A stretch of DNA of 31,251 nucleotides from Dehalococcoidales bacterium (GCA_016783105.1 JADHXF010000013.1:1-31251), one strand, 5' to 3'. Positions 1 to 9,489 are shown, counted from the first letter of the stretch. Made by a program: numbers and translations. Notes: a model not told the origin generated them from the letters alone.

Positions 1-11
1 GATTTCGTCCA

Positions 12-2231
12 TCACCTTGAAGCAACTTTTTGGCGAAGCCTGTGTTTATTCTTGCTCGGCTTTGGAGGCAGTGGTGGTGGGGTAATGACGCAGCGCACGG
101 CGCACTGCAGACAGCGCCTTCCCTCTTTTGCCGCCGCTTCGTCGCTGAGGCCAAGCTCGACCTCCTCAAAGTTATCAGTCCTCTTCTCCACCGGCAGTGC
201 CGGCATAGACGGCCGGGTCCACTCGAAAAAGCCGTCATCTTTGCCCACGCAGAGACTGAACTCACTCGGCGGCGCCAGGACTTCGCTGATGTCTCCCGTG
301 CCGCCCAGATATTTATCAATAGACGCGGCTGCTTTACGGCCGGCGGCGATGGCCTCAATCACTGAAGCCGGGCCGCTGACAGCGTCGCCACCCGCCCAGA
401 CACCTTTAGTGCTGCTGGCCAGAGTCTCCGAGCTGGTCTGAATGGTGTTGCCCCTGCCCAGCTTGAGGTTAAAGCCTTCGGGAATATCCGGTGTCTGACC
501 GATGGCAGCAATAATAGAGTCGAACTCGGTGGTGAACTCGCTGCCCCTGACGGGAACCGGTCGACGGCGCCCGCTGGCGTCAGGCTCCCCGAGCTCCATG
601 CGGGTGCACATTAAATTTAAAACATTGCCTACCCGGTCAATGCGTACCGGGGCGGCGAGGAACATGATTTCTATTCCTTCTTCCAGGGCAGCCTCTGCTT
701 CCTCCGGGCTGGCGGGCATCTCTGCCCGTGTGCGGCGGTAAACAATGGTTACCTTACTGGCGCCAGTGCGGAGAGAGGCCCGTGCCGCATCAATGGCGAC
801 ATTTCCGCCGCCGATAACCGCAACCCTGGCACCGGTGTCTATCTTCCGGCCCAGGTTAATCTCTCTCAGGAATGTAGCACCATCAAAAACACCCCGGGCA
901 TCTTCTCCTTCCACGCCCATCTTCATGCCCTCATGTGCTCCCGGCGCAGCGAAGACGGCATCATAGCCCTGAGCAAAAAGGTCATCGATGGACTCTATTC
1001 TGGTATTTAACTTAATCTCAACGCCGGCTTTTCTTATAATGTCAATTTCGGCGTTGAGCTTTTCCGGCGGCAGGCGGTAGTCGGGGATGCCAACGCGCAT
1101 CATACCGCCGGGCTCAGGAAGGGCCTCGAAAACGGTAACGGCGTGTCCCTGCTTGGCCAGGTAGTAGCCGGCGGTAAGCCCCGCCGGTCCCGAGCCGATG
1201 ATGGCCACCTTTTTCCCGGTCGGTGGCATTTTTTTGGCCAGTTTCTGCCACTGGCCATCGTCGCGCTCCGCAGCTGCCCATTTCAGGAATTTTATCGATA
1301 TTGGCTCATTCAGGGCCTCGCGGCGGCAGTCCTGTTCGCAAGGATGGATGCACACCCTGCCCAGGGCGCCGGGGAAGGGAACGCGCTCCCTGATGACGGC
1401 CAGCGCCTCGGCAAACCGCCCCTCGCCGCAGAGACGTACGTAGCGGGGGACGTCAATATGGGCGGGGCAGGCGTAACTGCACGGATTGGTCAGCTCCTCG
1501 CGGTTTATCTCCGGCCGCCATTTGGCTGCCTTGTCAATCAGTGCCCCGGTGGGGCAGACTTCAACGCAGGCACAGCAGTACTTGCAGCCGGAACTGATGA
1601 GCGATTTGCCATCTGACGGTTCCGGCCAGCGGTCGCTATCATGGTCGACCATCTTGATGGCCTCGATGCCGCGTATCTCCTTGCAGGCATTTACGCAACG
1701 TGAGCAGCTTATGCACAGGTTATAGTCTCTTTCGAAAAGAGGGTTGTCATGGTCAACAGCTAAACCACGGTACTGCCAGGTAAGCTCTTCTCCCTCCAGC
1801 CATATGTAGTCGACCACCTGCTGCAGTTCACACTGGCCGTTGTAGGGGCAGAGGACACAGCGCTGGGTCACCGCCACGTTGCGCAGACAGATATCATACG
1901 GTCCGCAGCGGTCGCGCCGTTCACAGATAAGGCATTCACAGGGATGATGAGCGAGGAGCTTTTTCAGCGCGTCCGTCCGTTCCTCTCTGACCAGAAGCGT
2001 ATCCGTATGTACTACCATGTCCCCGGCAACTTTGGTGTTGCAGGCGGTGACGGGTTCCTCCGCACCGTCGATTTCAACCAGGCACAGCCGGCAGGAGCCG
2101 TCAGGGGTGAGCATGGGATGCGCGCAGATGGCCGGGATATAAATGCCGGCTGTTATCGCTGCCTCCAGGACGGTTGTCTCCTCGCCGACTTCGATTTTCT
2201 GGCCATCAATGGTCAATCTGATCATTCCCAT
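12..2231 (-). CDS. NuoG-like ferredoxin / GltD-like FAD oxidoreductase fusion
   Basis: Multi-cofactor electron-transfer flavoprotein of about 739 residues. In order it shows an N-terminal 2Fe-2S ferredoxin fold (Cys near 36, 47, 50 and 64), a NuoG-type His/Cys 4Fe-4S segment (HHPCECLIC near 95), and a two-cluster 4Fe-4S ferredoxin (CISCSRCVNAC and CKYCCACVEVC). A dihydropyrimidine-dehydrogenase/GltD-type Cys-rich helical domain follows, then an FAD Rossmann motif (GSGPAGLTAGYY), an NAD(P) Rossmann motif (GGGNVAIDAA) and a C-terminal CLQCAVRC. The family passes electrons between NAD(P)H, FAD and Fe-S partners. As the last gene visible in the CODH/ACS operon it probably feeds a Wood-Ljungdahl redox step, perhaps methylene-THF reduction, but the partner is unknown. 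An ATG at 2243 is possible; ATG 2231 is preferred because GAGGTG precedes it. It is not simple glutamate synthase: no large subunit is nearby and the N-terminus is foreign to GltD. Confidence 0.85.
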   Translation of the reverse strand: MGMIRLTIDGQKIEVGEETTVLEAAITAGIYIPAICAHPMLTPDGSCRLCLVEIDGAEEPVTACNTKVAGDMVVHTDTLLVREERTDALKKLLAHHPCECLICERRDRCGPYDICLRNVAVTQRCVLCPYNGQCELQQVVDYIWLEGEELTWQYRGLAVDHDNPLFERDYNLCISCSRCVNACKEIRGIEAIKMVDHDSDRWPEPSDGKSLISSGCKYCCACVEVCPTGALIDKAAKWRPEINREELTNPCSYACPAHIDVPRYVRLCGEGRFAEALAVIRERVPFPGALGRVCIHPCEQDCRREALNEPISIKFLKWAAAERDDGQWQKLAKKMPPTGKKVAIIGSGPAGLTAGYYLAKQGHAVTVFEALPEPGGMMRVGIPDYRLPPEKLNAEIDIIRKAGVEIKLNTRIESIDDLFAQGYDAVFAAPGAHEGMKMGVEGEDARGVFDGATFLREINLGRKIDTGARVAVIGGGNVAIDAARASLRTGASKVTIVYRRTRAEMPASPEEAEAALEEGIEIMFLAAPVRIDRVGNVLNLMCTRMELGEPDASGRRRPVPVRGSEFTTEFDSIIAAIGQTPDIPEGFNLKLGRGNTIQTSSETLASSTKGVWAGGDAVSGPASVIEAIAAGRKAAASIDKYLGGTGDISEVLAPPSEFSLCVGKDDGFFEWTRPSMPALPVEKRTDNFEEVELGLSDEAAAKEGRRCLQCAVRCVITPPPLPPKPSKNKHRLRQKVASR

Positions 2232-2255
2232 GTTACACCTCATTAAGCTCCGACA

Positions 2256-2933
2256 TCAGTTCTTAGTGTTATCATTTCCAGCTTTAAGCAATTTCACCAG
2301 CCGCCAGCTGGTGCTCTGGCAGAGAACAATAATATCTTCAGTTGGCAGGTAATCGGTAATGGTACGGTCGAACATGATGGTGCCTTCGGCAGAAAGCTCG
2401 GCATCGCCTTTCCAGAGCACCATGGTTAACGGCACCATATTTAAAGCGTGAATGGTCGTCGAGACGTCACCGTAATCCGCTTTACGTCCACCGACTGGCT
2501 CTGCCATCTCCAGCAATCGCTCCGGTTCGTTACCGAAGCAGGTGACCAGGGGTTTTATGGCTCGATTGTAAAAGGTCGGGAAATAGCCGGCGCCGTCGGC
2601 AAGCTCCTTGAATGAGATGAGTTCACCGGAAGGCGGCGTGCCCTTTGCCTTCGTAACGTAGTGAAGCAGCAGTATCTTGTCCACAAGTGTGACCTGTTCT
2701 TCCGTATCTTTGAGAGTGACCACAGCTTCCGGGTACGTAATATAGTATGTCCGGTTCAGGTAGTCAAGGGATATTGTCTTTTCGGGTTTCAGGAATCGGG
2801 CACCGCATCTGTGGCACTGCTGCTCAATATCTTTGATTTCAGCCAGCCGTGCCACGGCGAGGCGGAAAGCCAGCTCATATCCGTATCCGTCATTCTGCTT
2901 GATGGGCAACGTCAATGCCTCGCCTTCATTCAT
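2256..2933 (-). CDS. DUF3786 domain protein
   Basis: Predicted cytosolic protein of 225 residues resembling the DUF3786 family. The N-terminal part has the YELAFRLAVARLAEI helix, a single CHRCGARF Cys pair near residues 41-44, and later a conserved-looking region (FKELADGAGYFPTFYNRAI). The family has no established biochemical role; from memory its members often sit beside CODH/ACS or corrinoid methyltransferase genes, as here between acsE and the flavoprotein. The Cys pair could bind a metal or a shared cluster, but it is not a full 4Fe-4S motif by itself. No strong ribosome binding site precedes ATG 2933, so the start is uncertain. It is separated from acsE by 59 bp and from the next gene by about 24 bp, consistent with one transcript. 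Confidence 0.75.
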   Translation of the reverse strand: MNEGEALTLPIKQNDGYGYELAFRLAVARLAEIKDIEQQCHRCGARFLKPEKTISLDYLNRTYYITYPEAVVTLKDTEEQVTLVDKILLLHYVTKAKGTPPSGELISFKELADGAGYFPTFYNRAIKPLVTCFGNEPERLLEMAEPVGGRKADYGDVSTTIHALNMVPLTMVLWKGDAELSAEGTIMFDRTITDYLPTEDIIVLCQSTSWRLVKLLKAGNDNTKN

Positions 2934-2992
2934 CTGGTTCCGTATCAGGTCAAAACGGCGACTTTTCTCGATGTTGAGTCAGATTCCAGAGT

Positions 2993-3871
2993 TTATATTT
3001 CCAGCCAGGAGTGGGAGTAGAGCGATTTACCGGTCAGTACCCTGACTGTCTTGGCGTACTTGGCTTCCTCCTCGGATAGAGAGGCATAATCGGGCGTCTC
3101 ACCGTCCATTATCCGGTGCACCAGGCTCAATATTTCTGGTCTCTTCCCCCTCACAATCTGTATCAGGTCGGTATCAAATGCGTCCACGATTGCCGAGTGC
3201 AGCCCATATTTCATCATCATCATGAGATAGGTGCGGTTCAGCCACGGCCGGAGGTGAGTCGGTGTGCCGTTGGAAATATTGGATAGACCAACCACTGATT
3301 TGCAACCCGGCGCAATCTCCCCGAGCATGGCCATAAACTCGATAAGGGCGGTGACCTGGTTTATTTCCACAGATAACGGGCTGACAATCGGGTCAATCCA
3401 GAGTTTTTCATTGGCAATACCGATTTCATTGGCCTTGTAGACAAAGTCGACAGCGTTCATAGCCCGCTCGTTGGCATCTCGCGGCATGCCCTCGGCGCCC
3501 CAGAGCAGGGCGATGACATCGGCGTCGTATTTCTTGGCCACCTCCAGGCCGGGTCCTATCCGGTCCGGCTGCAGGGAGACGGAGTTGATAAGAGGTGTTT
3601 TCCGGGTTGCCTGGAGGCCGGCTTCCGTGGCCGCGAGGTTGGTGGTGTCCAGTGACAGCGGTAAGTCGGTGACTTCCTGCACGGTGTTGACCACCCAGGG
3701 CATAAGCTCTTCGCCGGTCTTCCTGGCCGGGCCGATGTTGAGGTCAAGGTAGTCCACGCCGGACCCGGTTTCAGCTTTGGCGAGGTCCTGGATTGGCTTG
3801 GGGTTTCTCTCCTTGAGTGCCGGGCCAATGGTTTGAGACATCATGTTGATGTTTTCGCCTATGAGTATCAT
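2993..3871 (-). CDS. acsE: 5-methyltetrahydrofolate:corrinoid/iron-sulfur protein methyltransferase
   Basis: Transfers the methyl group of methyl-THF to the cob(I)amide of the corrinoid iron-sulfur protein AcsCD, the link between the folate branch and acetyl-CoA synthase. The 292-residue length is close to the usual length of AcsE. The sequence is a pterin-binding TIM barrel throughout: it opens with ILIGENIN, has the LDLNIGPA strand near residue 43, LSLDTTN near 73, and the VGLSNISNGTP segment near 195 that lines the folate pocket in this family. GGAGGAG lies a few bases before ATG 3871. It sits 10 bp after acsC. The order acsC-acsE matches acetogen clusters, which makes AcsE much more likely than a dihydropteroate synthase or a MetH domain. 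Confidence 0.95.
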   Translation of the reverse strand: MILIGENINMMSQTIGPALKERNPKPIQDLAKAETGSGVDYLDLNIGPARKTGEELMPWVVNTVQEVTDLPLSLDTTNLAATEAGLQATRKTPLINSVSLQPDRIGPGLEVAKKYDADVIALLWGAEGMPRDANERAMNAVDFVYKANEIGIANEKLWIDPIVSPLSVEINQVTALIEFMAMLGEIAPGCKSVVGLSNISNGTPTHLRPWLNRTYLMMMMKYGLHSAIVDAFDTDLIQIVRGKRPEILSLVHRIMDGETPDYASLSEEEAKYAKTVRVLTGKSLYSHSWLEI

Positions 3872-3881
3872 TATCTCCTCC

Positions 3882-5228
3882 TTATGGAGTCCATGCTTTC
3901 ACGTAGGCCGGGATGTGGGCGCCTTCTCTTGGCCCAACCAGTATCTCCCAGTCGGGCAGTTCTTCTTCCAGGCCGCCACTTTCCACAGCCGCATATCCCG
4001 GAATAATGAGCTTCTGGTGTTTTATTTTGTCCATAATGCCGCACTTTTTCACGAAGGGGCCGATGATATCAGCGCTGAACTTGCCGGCGGCCCAGGCGGT
4101 CATTACCGAGAGACCCTCCGTGTCCTTCACCAGAAGCCAGCTGGGAACACGGCTGGTTTCCAGATAGCCCGAGATCAGGAAGTAGGTGAGGGAAAAATTG
4201 GTCGTAATCAGTACCGGGGAGCCGTCCTTCGGGCTGCCAATCTCGTAGATACCTTCCTTCGTTGCCAGCGGCCGCTGCGGGTCGGTGAAGATGTTCATCC
4301 TTTCCACAAGCAGCGGGAACAGGCTTTCGCCGTAGAAATCAGATAGTACGATTATGCCACCGTATTTGGCGACAAACATGGAGGCAATCAACGCTTCTTT
4401 CATCGGGTCGTCGGTCATCTCGCAGGGGAAGGTGATGGTGGGGAATCCGAGCGGGCGGAACTTCTTGTTCAGCGCGGCGCTGCGGATGATTATCTGGTCC
4501 TCAAGCGCCTGGCGTGAAGTCCTGGAGCCAGAGTCAATAACTATATTCTTCAGTCCCGCCTGGGTCAGCTTCTCGCTCAGTGCGGCTACTTCTTCCAGGC
4601 TGGAGCCTTTTACCGCCACCGCGCAAGAGCTTCCCTTGGCCAGCTCTGCGACCTTATCAGCGTTGTCTTTGGTAGCGGCGTAAATGAGCGGCTTGCGGTC
4701 GGCACAGGCTTTCAGTCCTGCGGCCAGAACATCAGGATTTTCACTCATCAGGATAATGCCGCAATCGGTGCCCTGCGCCACCTTGCCCACCACGCCCTCG
4801 AATTTCTGCGGGTCGCCGGACTCACTTTTGACCGCCACCAGCTCGGGGCGGAGGGTGAGGCCGACCCTTTCATACTGGAGCGTCTTGCATTTCTCCAGTC
4901 TGGCGTTGACCTCGGCATCATCCATGGTGTCCTTGATGAGTATGGCGATGCCGGGCGGGTTCTCAAATCTTTTTTCGTGACGGAACATGACCGTCTCGCC
5001 GCCAACTTTCAGTGCCCGGTCACCGACACCAATGGTAACCGGCAAAATGGGTGGCGCTGAAGCCTCGGCCAGCTTCTCCTTTGACTCATCAGAAACGTGG
5101 GGACAGGCGCTCAGTTCCACCTTGCCCGAAGCTAAACTCATGGCGAAAGCCAGACAGGTGGGAACGCCGCAATCGCCACAGTTCGTCTTGGGCAGCAATT
5201 TAAAAATCTCAATTCCAGTCAGTGGCAT
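3882..5228 (-). CDS. acsC: Corrinoid iron-sulfur protein large (gamma) subunit
   Basis: Large subunit of the heterodimeric corrinoid/Fe-S protein that carries the methyl group on cobalt to acetyl-CoA synthase. The N-terminal 4Fe-4S motif is intact, with Cys17, Cys20, Cys25 and Cys42 at the same positions as I recall for Moorella AcsC. That cluster handles reductive reactivation of Co(II). A TIM-barrel region follows and the C-terminal ~130 residues form the corrinoid-binding domain (including LTYFLISGYLE). Length is 448 residues, as expected. A GAAAGGAGAG ribosome binding site precedes ATG 5228. Only 15 bp separate it from acsB upstream and 10 bp from acsE downstream, so the three genes are surely co-transcribed. 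The small subunit gene acsD is in the same operon but two genes upstream. Confidence 0.96.
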   Translation of the reverse strand: MPLTGIEIFKLLPKTNCGDCGVPTCLAFAMSLASGKVELSACPHVSDESKEKLAEASAPPILPVTIGVGDRALKVGGETVMFRHEKRFENPPGIAILIKDTMDDAEVNARLEKCKTLQYERVGLTLRPELVAVKSESGDPQKFEGVVGKVAQGTDCGIILMSENPDVLAAGLKACADRKPLIYAATKDNADKVAELAKGSSCAVAVKGSSLEEVAALSEKLTQAGLKNIVIDSGSRTSRQALEDQIIIRSAALNKKFRPLGFPTITFPCEMTDDPMKEALIASMFVAKYGGIIVLSDFYGESLFPLLVERMNIFTDPQRPLATKEGIYEIGSPKDGSPVLITTNFSLTYFLISGYLETSRVPSWLLVKDTEGLSVMTAWAAGKFSADIIGPFVKKCGIMDKIKHQKLIIPGYAAVESGGLEEELPDWEILVGPREGAHIPAYVKAWTP

Positions 5229-5243
5229 GGCAACTCTCCTTTC

Positions 5244-7451
5244 TTAGCCCAGTATCTGGTCCATGGTCAGGGCTGGATGTTTTTTCTCCTCAAGGAAGGG
5301 GAGGATTTCTTCCTCGCTGGTGCCGATGGTCTCATCGGCAATCTTGTCCAGCAGGTCCGGTACGCCCAGCTCTTCGGCACGTGCCTTGAGTCGCTCGGCG
5401 ATTTCTTCCTTCAGTGACTTGGGCATCCAGACCATTCTCAACAGACCGCCGTCTCCGATGATGAATTTCTTCTGGGTGGTGTTGTATTTACCGTGCCCGA
5501 CAAACCCCGGCGTGCTGATACCGCCGCCGATGGTGCCGGCCAGGGTGGTGAACTTCATGCCGCAGGGCGTATCACTGCTGTACTCGCGGTTTACCGTCAT
5601 TACGCCATTGCAGAGCGGCAGAACGGCGGCGATACACTCGCAGCAGCCGCAGGTGGTCATCGGGTCATTGATGATGCTGTAGAAGTTATAGTGGTCTATC
5701 TTCCCACGGGAGGCCTTGGTGATGAACTCGTTAACTCCCTTCCACTGCCCGAGCTTGGTGTCAATCATCTCACCTTTTTCCACGGGCTGGTTGGGGCCGG
5801 TAGGGTTGATTTCAAAGGCAGCCTTGCAGTCCATCCAGTTATAAGAACCGCACAGGCCGGTCCTCTCCGGGCTGATGACGCAGACATGGCTCGGGGCAAA
5901 GGACTGACACAGCGTGCAGGAGTAATAGATGTCGGTAGTCTCGTCGGTCATGCCTTCAATGCGGACATCGCGGGTGGCATAGACCTCCTTGGCCTTCTCC
6001 GCTGTCTTCTTTACCTTGTCTTCTTCGGTATAGAGCTTGACCTGTAACTTGTCGAAGATACGGCCGAAATCCTGGTGGAGCTTGGCGTGAAGGAGGGTGC
6101 CGATGTGGGAAAGTTTAAATCCTTTTTCCACCGCCTGCTTGCTGACGCGGAGCCAGGCGATGTCCCTCTGACCGATGTGCATCAGGCCCTGAGCGTAGTT
6201 AATGAGGTGGTGAATCTGCCGCTCCAGGATGGGCTCATAGTCTTCTTGCATGTTGCGACCGGCAACTTCAACCGCAATCGCCAGCGGCAACTGTGCGCCG
6301 GCTTTAATATCGGTTAATTCCGGGCCGATCACCTCAATCTTGCCGTCTTCCACCTCTTCCATACGCTTGCTGGTCACCCATTCAACCATCGGGGTGCGGC
6401 CGCCGCCGGTCTCAAGGTAAATATCTTCGCCGCGGACGCGTTCACCCTCAAAGGCAGGGCCGAAAGCAACTGGTATCGGCACTTCGGAGACGGTGACTTT
6501 GAGGCCTCGAATCTCGATTGCCTTGGCTACGATTTCGTCATGCGGAATATTGGAGACCACATGCTCGTAGGTGGTGATGCCGGTGGGCAGGACCTCCGGT
6601 ATGGGCGTATCGGCAATGACGGGGAAGCCAAAGCAGATGGCTCCAGCGGCATTGGCGTACCATTCGTCAGTCACATAGCCCAGAGGCAGGGCAAAGGCAA
6701 AGATGCGGTCCTTATTATAGATGAGCAACCGGCGGTAATCGCCGGGCTCAACACCGCCGAAGGAGAGTGCCGCTCTGGTGGCAAAGCCCATGGCAAATAC
6801 CGCCGATGTAATGTCCGGTCCGAAGGAAACCAGACGGGTTGGCCATCCGATCTGGACGCCGGCCTCAACAAGCTGGTCGGAGAAGCGCTTGCCGTTATAT
6901 TCGGCGGCCATGAAGACGTAAATGCTCTTCTGCTGCAGCTCCTGTGCAATCTTCGCTGCAATCTCGCTGGTCGGTGCTGCGCCGAGGACAGCGGCAAAGC
7001 CGGGCGCGGTGCCATCGACGAACTCAATGCCGCGCTTTCTCATGATAACGTCATCGGCCGCCCCGAGCCAGATATTACTATCGGCTACGTCTTCCCCGGT
7101 CAGATAGAATTCAGGCTGCTCGAGGTAGCGAATCGCTTCAATTATCTCTTCAGCGAAAAAGGTGGCCATGCCGGCGTCAAGGGCGGGGGCGAGGTAGGGC
7201 AGGGGATGCAGTTCCCTGACCGGGGGTGGCAGCAGCGAGTGGCACCTCTTCAGGATGCGCTCCATATCGCCGAGTTTTTCCACTTTCTCGCCCAGGATGC
7301 CGTATATCACCGGCAGGTAGTAGGCGGTGTTGGGGAAACCGACGGGTTCATTGGCGCCCCATTTATCCATTGCCTGCTGCCATTTTTCTTCTGCCTGTCC
7401 GATAATCTTGTAGGCACCTCTGATTGCGGCTGAAGCAATGATTTTTGACAT
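5244..7451 (-). CDS. acsB: CO-methylating acetyl-CoA synthase
   Basis: Joins CO, the corrinoid-bound methyl group and CoA to form acetyl-CoA at the Ni-Ni-[4Fe-4S] A-cluster. All A-cluster ligands are visible: Cys512 and Cys515 (CTLC), then the Cys residues of HVCVI and GLCGS. The CGC motif Cys601-Gly602-Cys603 holds the distal nickel. These sit six residues after the positions I recall for the Moorella enzyme (506, 509, 595, 597). The 735-residue length includes the N-terminal CODH-contacting domain, so it is the bacterial form rather than the shortened archaeal beta subunit. AGGGGG precedes ATG 7451. It lies between cooS (34 bp upstream) and acsC, as in classical acs clusters. The enzyme is reversible, so the direction of carbon flow cannot be told from sequence. 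Confidence 0.97.
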   Translation of the reverse strand: MSKIIASAAIRGAYKIIGQAEEKWQQAMDKWGANEPVGFPNTAYYLPVIYGILGEKVEKLGDMERILKRCHSLLPPPVRELHPLPYLAPALDAGMATFFAEEIIEAIRYLEQPEFYLTGEDVADSNIWLGAADDVIMRKRGIEFVDGTAPGFAAVLGAAPTSEIAAKIAQELQQKSIYVFMAAEYNGKRFSDQLVEAGVQIGWPTRLVSFGPDITSAVFAMGFATRAALSFGGVEPGDYRRLLIYNKDRIFAFALPLGYVTDEWYANAAGAICFGFPVIADTPIPEVLPTGITTYEHVVSNIPHDEIVAKAIEIRGLKVTVSEVPIPVAFGPAFEGERVRGEDIYLETGGGRTPMVEWVTSKRMEEVEDGKIEVIGPELTDIKAGAQLPLAIAVEVAGRNMQEDYEPILERQIHHLINYAQGLMHIGQRDIAWLRVSKQAVEKGFKLSHIGTLLHAKLHQDFGRIFDKLQVKLYTEEDKVKKTAEKAKEVYATRDVRIEGMTDETTDIYYSCTLCQSFAPSHVCVISPERTGLCGSYNWMDCKAAFEINPTGPNQPVEKGEMIDTKLGQWKGVNEFITKASRGKIDHYNFYSIINDPMTTCGCCECIAAVLPLCNGVMTVNREYSSDTPCGMKFTTLAGTIGGGISTPGFVGHGKYNTTQKKFIIGDGGLLRMVWMPKSLKEEIAERLKARAEELGVPDLLDKIADETIGTSEEEILPFLEEKKHPALTMDQILG

Positions 7452-7485
7452 ATTTATTAACCCCCTTCTCTCATCGCTCTAACAC

Positions 7486-9462
7486 TTAGGCCGATCCCAG
7501 CTCGCGTCTCATCTCCATATCATAGAGGACGCGCTCTCTGGTTTTATCAATGCCCAAGGCTTTGCGTTTCTTGTCAATATGGTCAATCATGAGTTTGGCC
7601 ATCTTCTTCGGGTCAGTTTCAAAAGCCCACATTCCCCCGTACATCTCCTCCATGTCCTTGAACAGGAACTCCGTTACCTCTTTGCTCCCCAGCGTGGGCC
7701 AGGTAACACCGAAGACGGTGAAAACACCGGAGCTGACGAAGTACTGGCCGATGGATATGGCTTTCTCGCTCATCCACTCCGGCGCCGCGCCGGCGGCGGG
7801 CAGGTCGCTGATATCATCGCCGAGCCCGCCATCTTTGACCATGGCGGTAGCCGCTATCAGTATGCGGCTGTTGTCCACGCAGGAACCCATGTGCAATACC
7901 GGTGGAATACCCACCGCTTCGCAGACGGAGGCGAGGCCTTCACCGGCGAACTCCCTGGCCGCCTCGGGGACCATGAGGCCGGCCATAGCACTGGCCATGG
8001 CGCTGCAGCCGGTCTGAATTACCAGCACGTCATTCTTTATCAGTTCTTTAACCATGGTAATGTGAGCTTCATTATGGGCAGAGCGGGCGTTATTGCAGCC
8101 GACAACGCCCGCCACTCCCCTAATTCGGCCATTAATGATGTTATCGTTGAGCGGTCGGTAGGAGGCTCGGAACAAACCACCCAGCAGGTAGTTAATGGTT
8201 TCATGGCTGAACCCGGCAATGAGGTCATGGCGCTCTTGGGGGATGCGGAGGTTCTTGCCTCTCTTGGGGAAGTTCTCAATCGCCGTCTTCATCACCTCCC
8301 TGGCGCCTTCTATGGCTTTGTGCTCGTCAAACTCGATATGCATCGCGCCGGTAATCTTGGCTTTGGGCGAGGTGGTGATAATCTTGGTATGGTAGCACTG
8401 GGCAATGTCGGGCAGGGATTCCATAATGCACTGGACGTCCACCACCATAGCATCCACCGCTCCGGTAACCAGGGCCAGCTCTTGCTGCAGGAAGTTGCCG
8501 GCCAGAGGCACTCCGTGACGCATCAATATCTCGTTGGCCGTGCAGCACATGCCGGCCAGATTTATCCCTTTGGCGCCTTTGGACTTGGCCAGCTCTATCA
8601 TCTCTGGCTCTTGAGAGGCGGCGACAATCATCTCGGAGAGCAGTGGCTCATGGCCGTGAATGACCAGGTTTACCTCGTCTTCCTTGAACACCCCCAGATT
8701 TACCTGGCTCAGCACCGGCGACGGCGTGCCGAAGAGGATATCCTGTAGCTCGGTGGCAATCATGCTGCCACCCCAGCCGTCAGCGATGGATGCCCTGACG
8801 CCCTGTTTCAGCAGGTTCTGGTAGTCCTGGTCAACCCCGACATGAGTTCGGTGCATTATCTCCACTATTTCTCTATCGATACCCCGGGGAGCGACCCCCT
8901 GCTGTCGCCATAGTTCCTGGCGCTTCAGTGGTGCTCTCTTCAGGAACAGGACTTCACCCTCCTGCCTTCCGAACTCAGCCAGTGCCTTCTCCCCGACGTC
9001 AATGGCTATTTCATTGTTACTGCGGTCTCCAATCTCAATGCCCCATTCCAGGGCCAGTGCCAGCAGTTTTTGCTCATCTCGGATTAGATAGCCAGGAGCT
9101 TCTCCTCTGGCGGCCGCCAGGAAGAGCTCAGCCACCCCCCGGCCGTGGTCGGAGTGAGCCGCCGCCCCGCCGGCTATCATCCGGATGAAATTACGGGCCG
9201 CGATAGTCTCACTGGTAGCCCCGCAGATACCCCGCCGCTTCCGTTTCTCTTCCGGCGTTTCTTCTTTGCCTTTCGGTAGCGGCACCCGGCAGGGTCCCAT
9301 GCCACAGTTTTTACAACAACTGCCAACGGCACCGATGGGGCAGGGCTTCATCTGCTCGGCCCTATCGAAAGCAAGGCTGACCTGGTCGGTGCAGGCTTTA
9401 TCGATTAGCTCGAGACTGGCGGTGTCGACACTCTTTTTGGTCTTTTCCACTTCTTCAACCAT
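7486..9462 (-). CDS. acsA: Anaerobic Ni carbon-monoxide dehydrogenase catalytic subunit
   Basis: Reduces CO2 to CO, or the reverse, at the Ni-4Fe-4S C-cluster, delivering CO through a tunnel to AcsB. The Cys-rich N-terminus (CPIGAVGSCCKNCGMGPC near residues 41-58, then GICGA) carries the B and D cluster ligands. C-cluster ligands are recognisable in order: HGHEPLL, AGMCCTANE, VVDVQCIM, GVVGCNN, IQTGCSAM and LHMGSCVDN. Length is 658 residues, normal for CooS/AcsA. GGAGGAG precedes ATG 9462. Position between acsD and acsB, with two CooC-type nickel chaperone genes upstream in the operon, favours the ACS-bound AcsA rather than a free-standing CooS. The alternative symbol is cooS. Confidence 0.96.
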   Translation of the reverse strand: MVEEVEKTKKSVDTASLELIDKACTDQVSLAFDRAEQMKPCPIGAVGSCCKNCGMGPCRVPLPKGKEETPEEKRKRRGICGATSETIAARNFIRMIAGGAAAHSDHGRGVAELFLAAARGEAPGYLIRDEQKLLALALEWGIEIGDRSNNEIAIDVGEKALAEFGRQEGEVLFLKRAPLKRQELWRQQGVAPRGIDREIVEIMHRTHVGVDQDYQNLLKQGVRASIADGWGGSMIATELQDILFGTPSPVLSQVNLGVFKEDEVNLVIHGHEPLLSEMIVAASQEPEMIELAKSKGAKGINLAGMCCTANEILMRHGVPLAGNFLQQELALVTGAVDAMVVDVQCIMESLPDIAQCYHTKIITTSPKAKITGAMHIEFDEHKAIEGAREVMKTAIENFPKRGKNLRIPQERHDLIAGFSHETINYLLGGLFRASYRPLNDNIINGRIRGVAGVVGCNNARSAHNEAHITMVKELIKNDVLVIQTGCSAMASAMAGLMVPEAAREFAGEGLASVCEAVGIPPVLHMGSCVDNSRILIAATAMVKDGGLGDDISDLPAAGAAPEWMSEKAISIGQYFVSSGVFTVFGVTWPTLGSKEVTEFLFKDMEEMYGGMWAFETDPKKMAKLMIDHIDKKRKALGIDKTRERVLYDMEMRRELGSA

Positions 9463-9489
9463 TATAATCTCCTCCCGGTCCTATTATTC

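Noticed and set aside
12..2231. Glutamate synthase small subunit (gltD)
   Set aside because: The C-terminal half resembles GltD, but the N-terminal NuoG-like ferredoxin and extra clusters, with no gltB nearby, point to a different redox role.
6540..7433. Plus-strand frame of 297 codons opposite acsB
   Set aside because: Antisense shadow of a well-supported gene, with no family resemblance and no ribosome binding site.
7579..8748. Long plus-strand frame of 389 codons opposite the CODH gene
   Set aside because: It is antisense to an unmistakable CooS/AcsA, has no recognisable domain and low-complexity His/Gly-rich content. GC-rich codon bias on one strand often leaves the opposite strand open.
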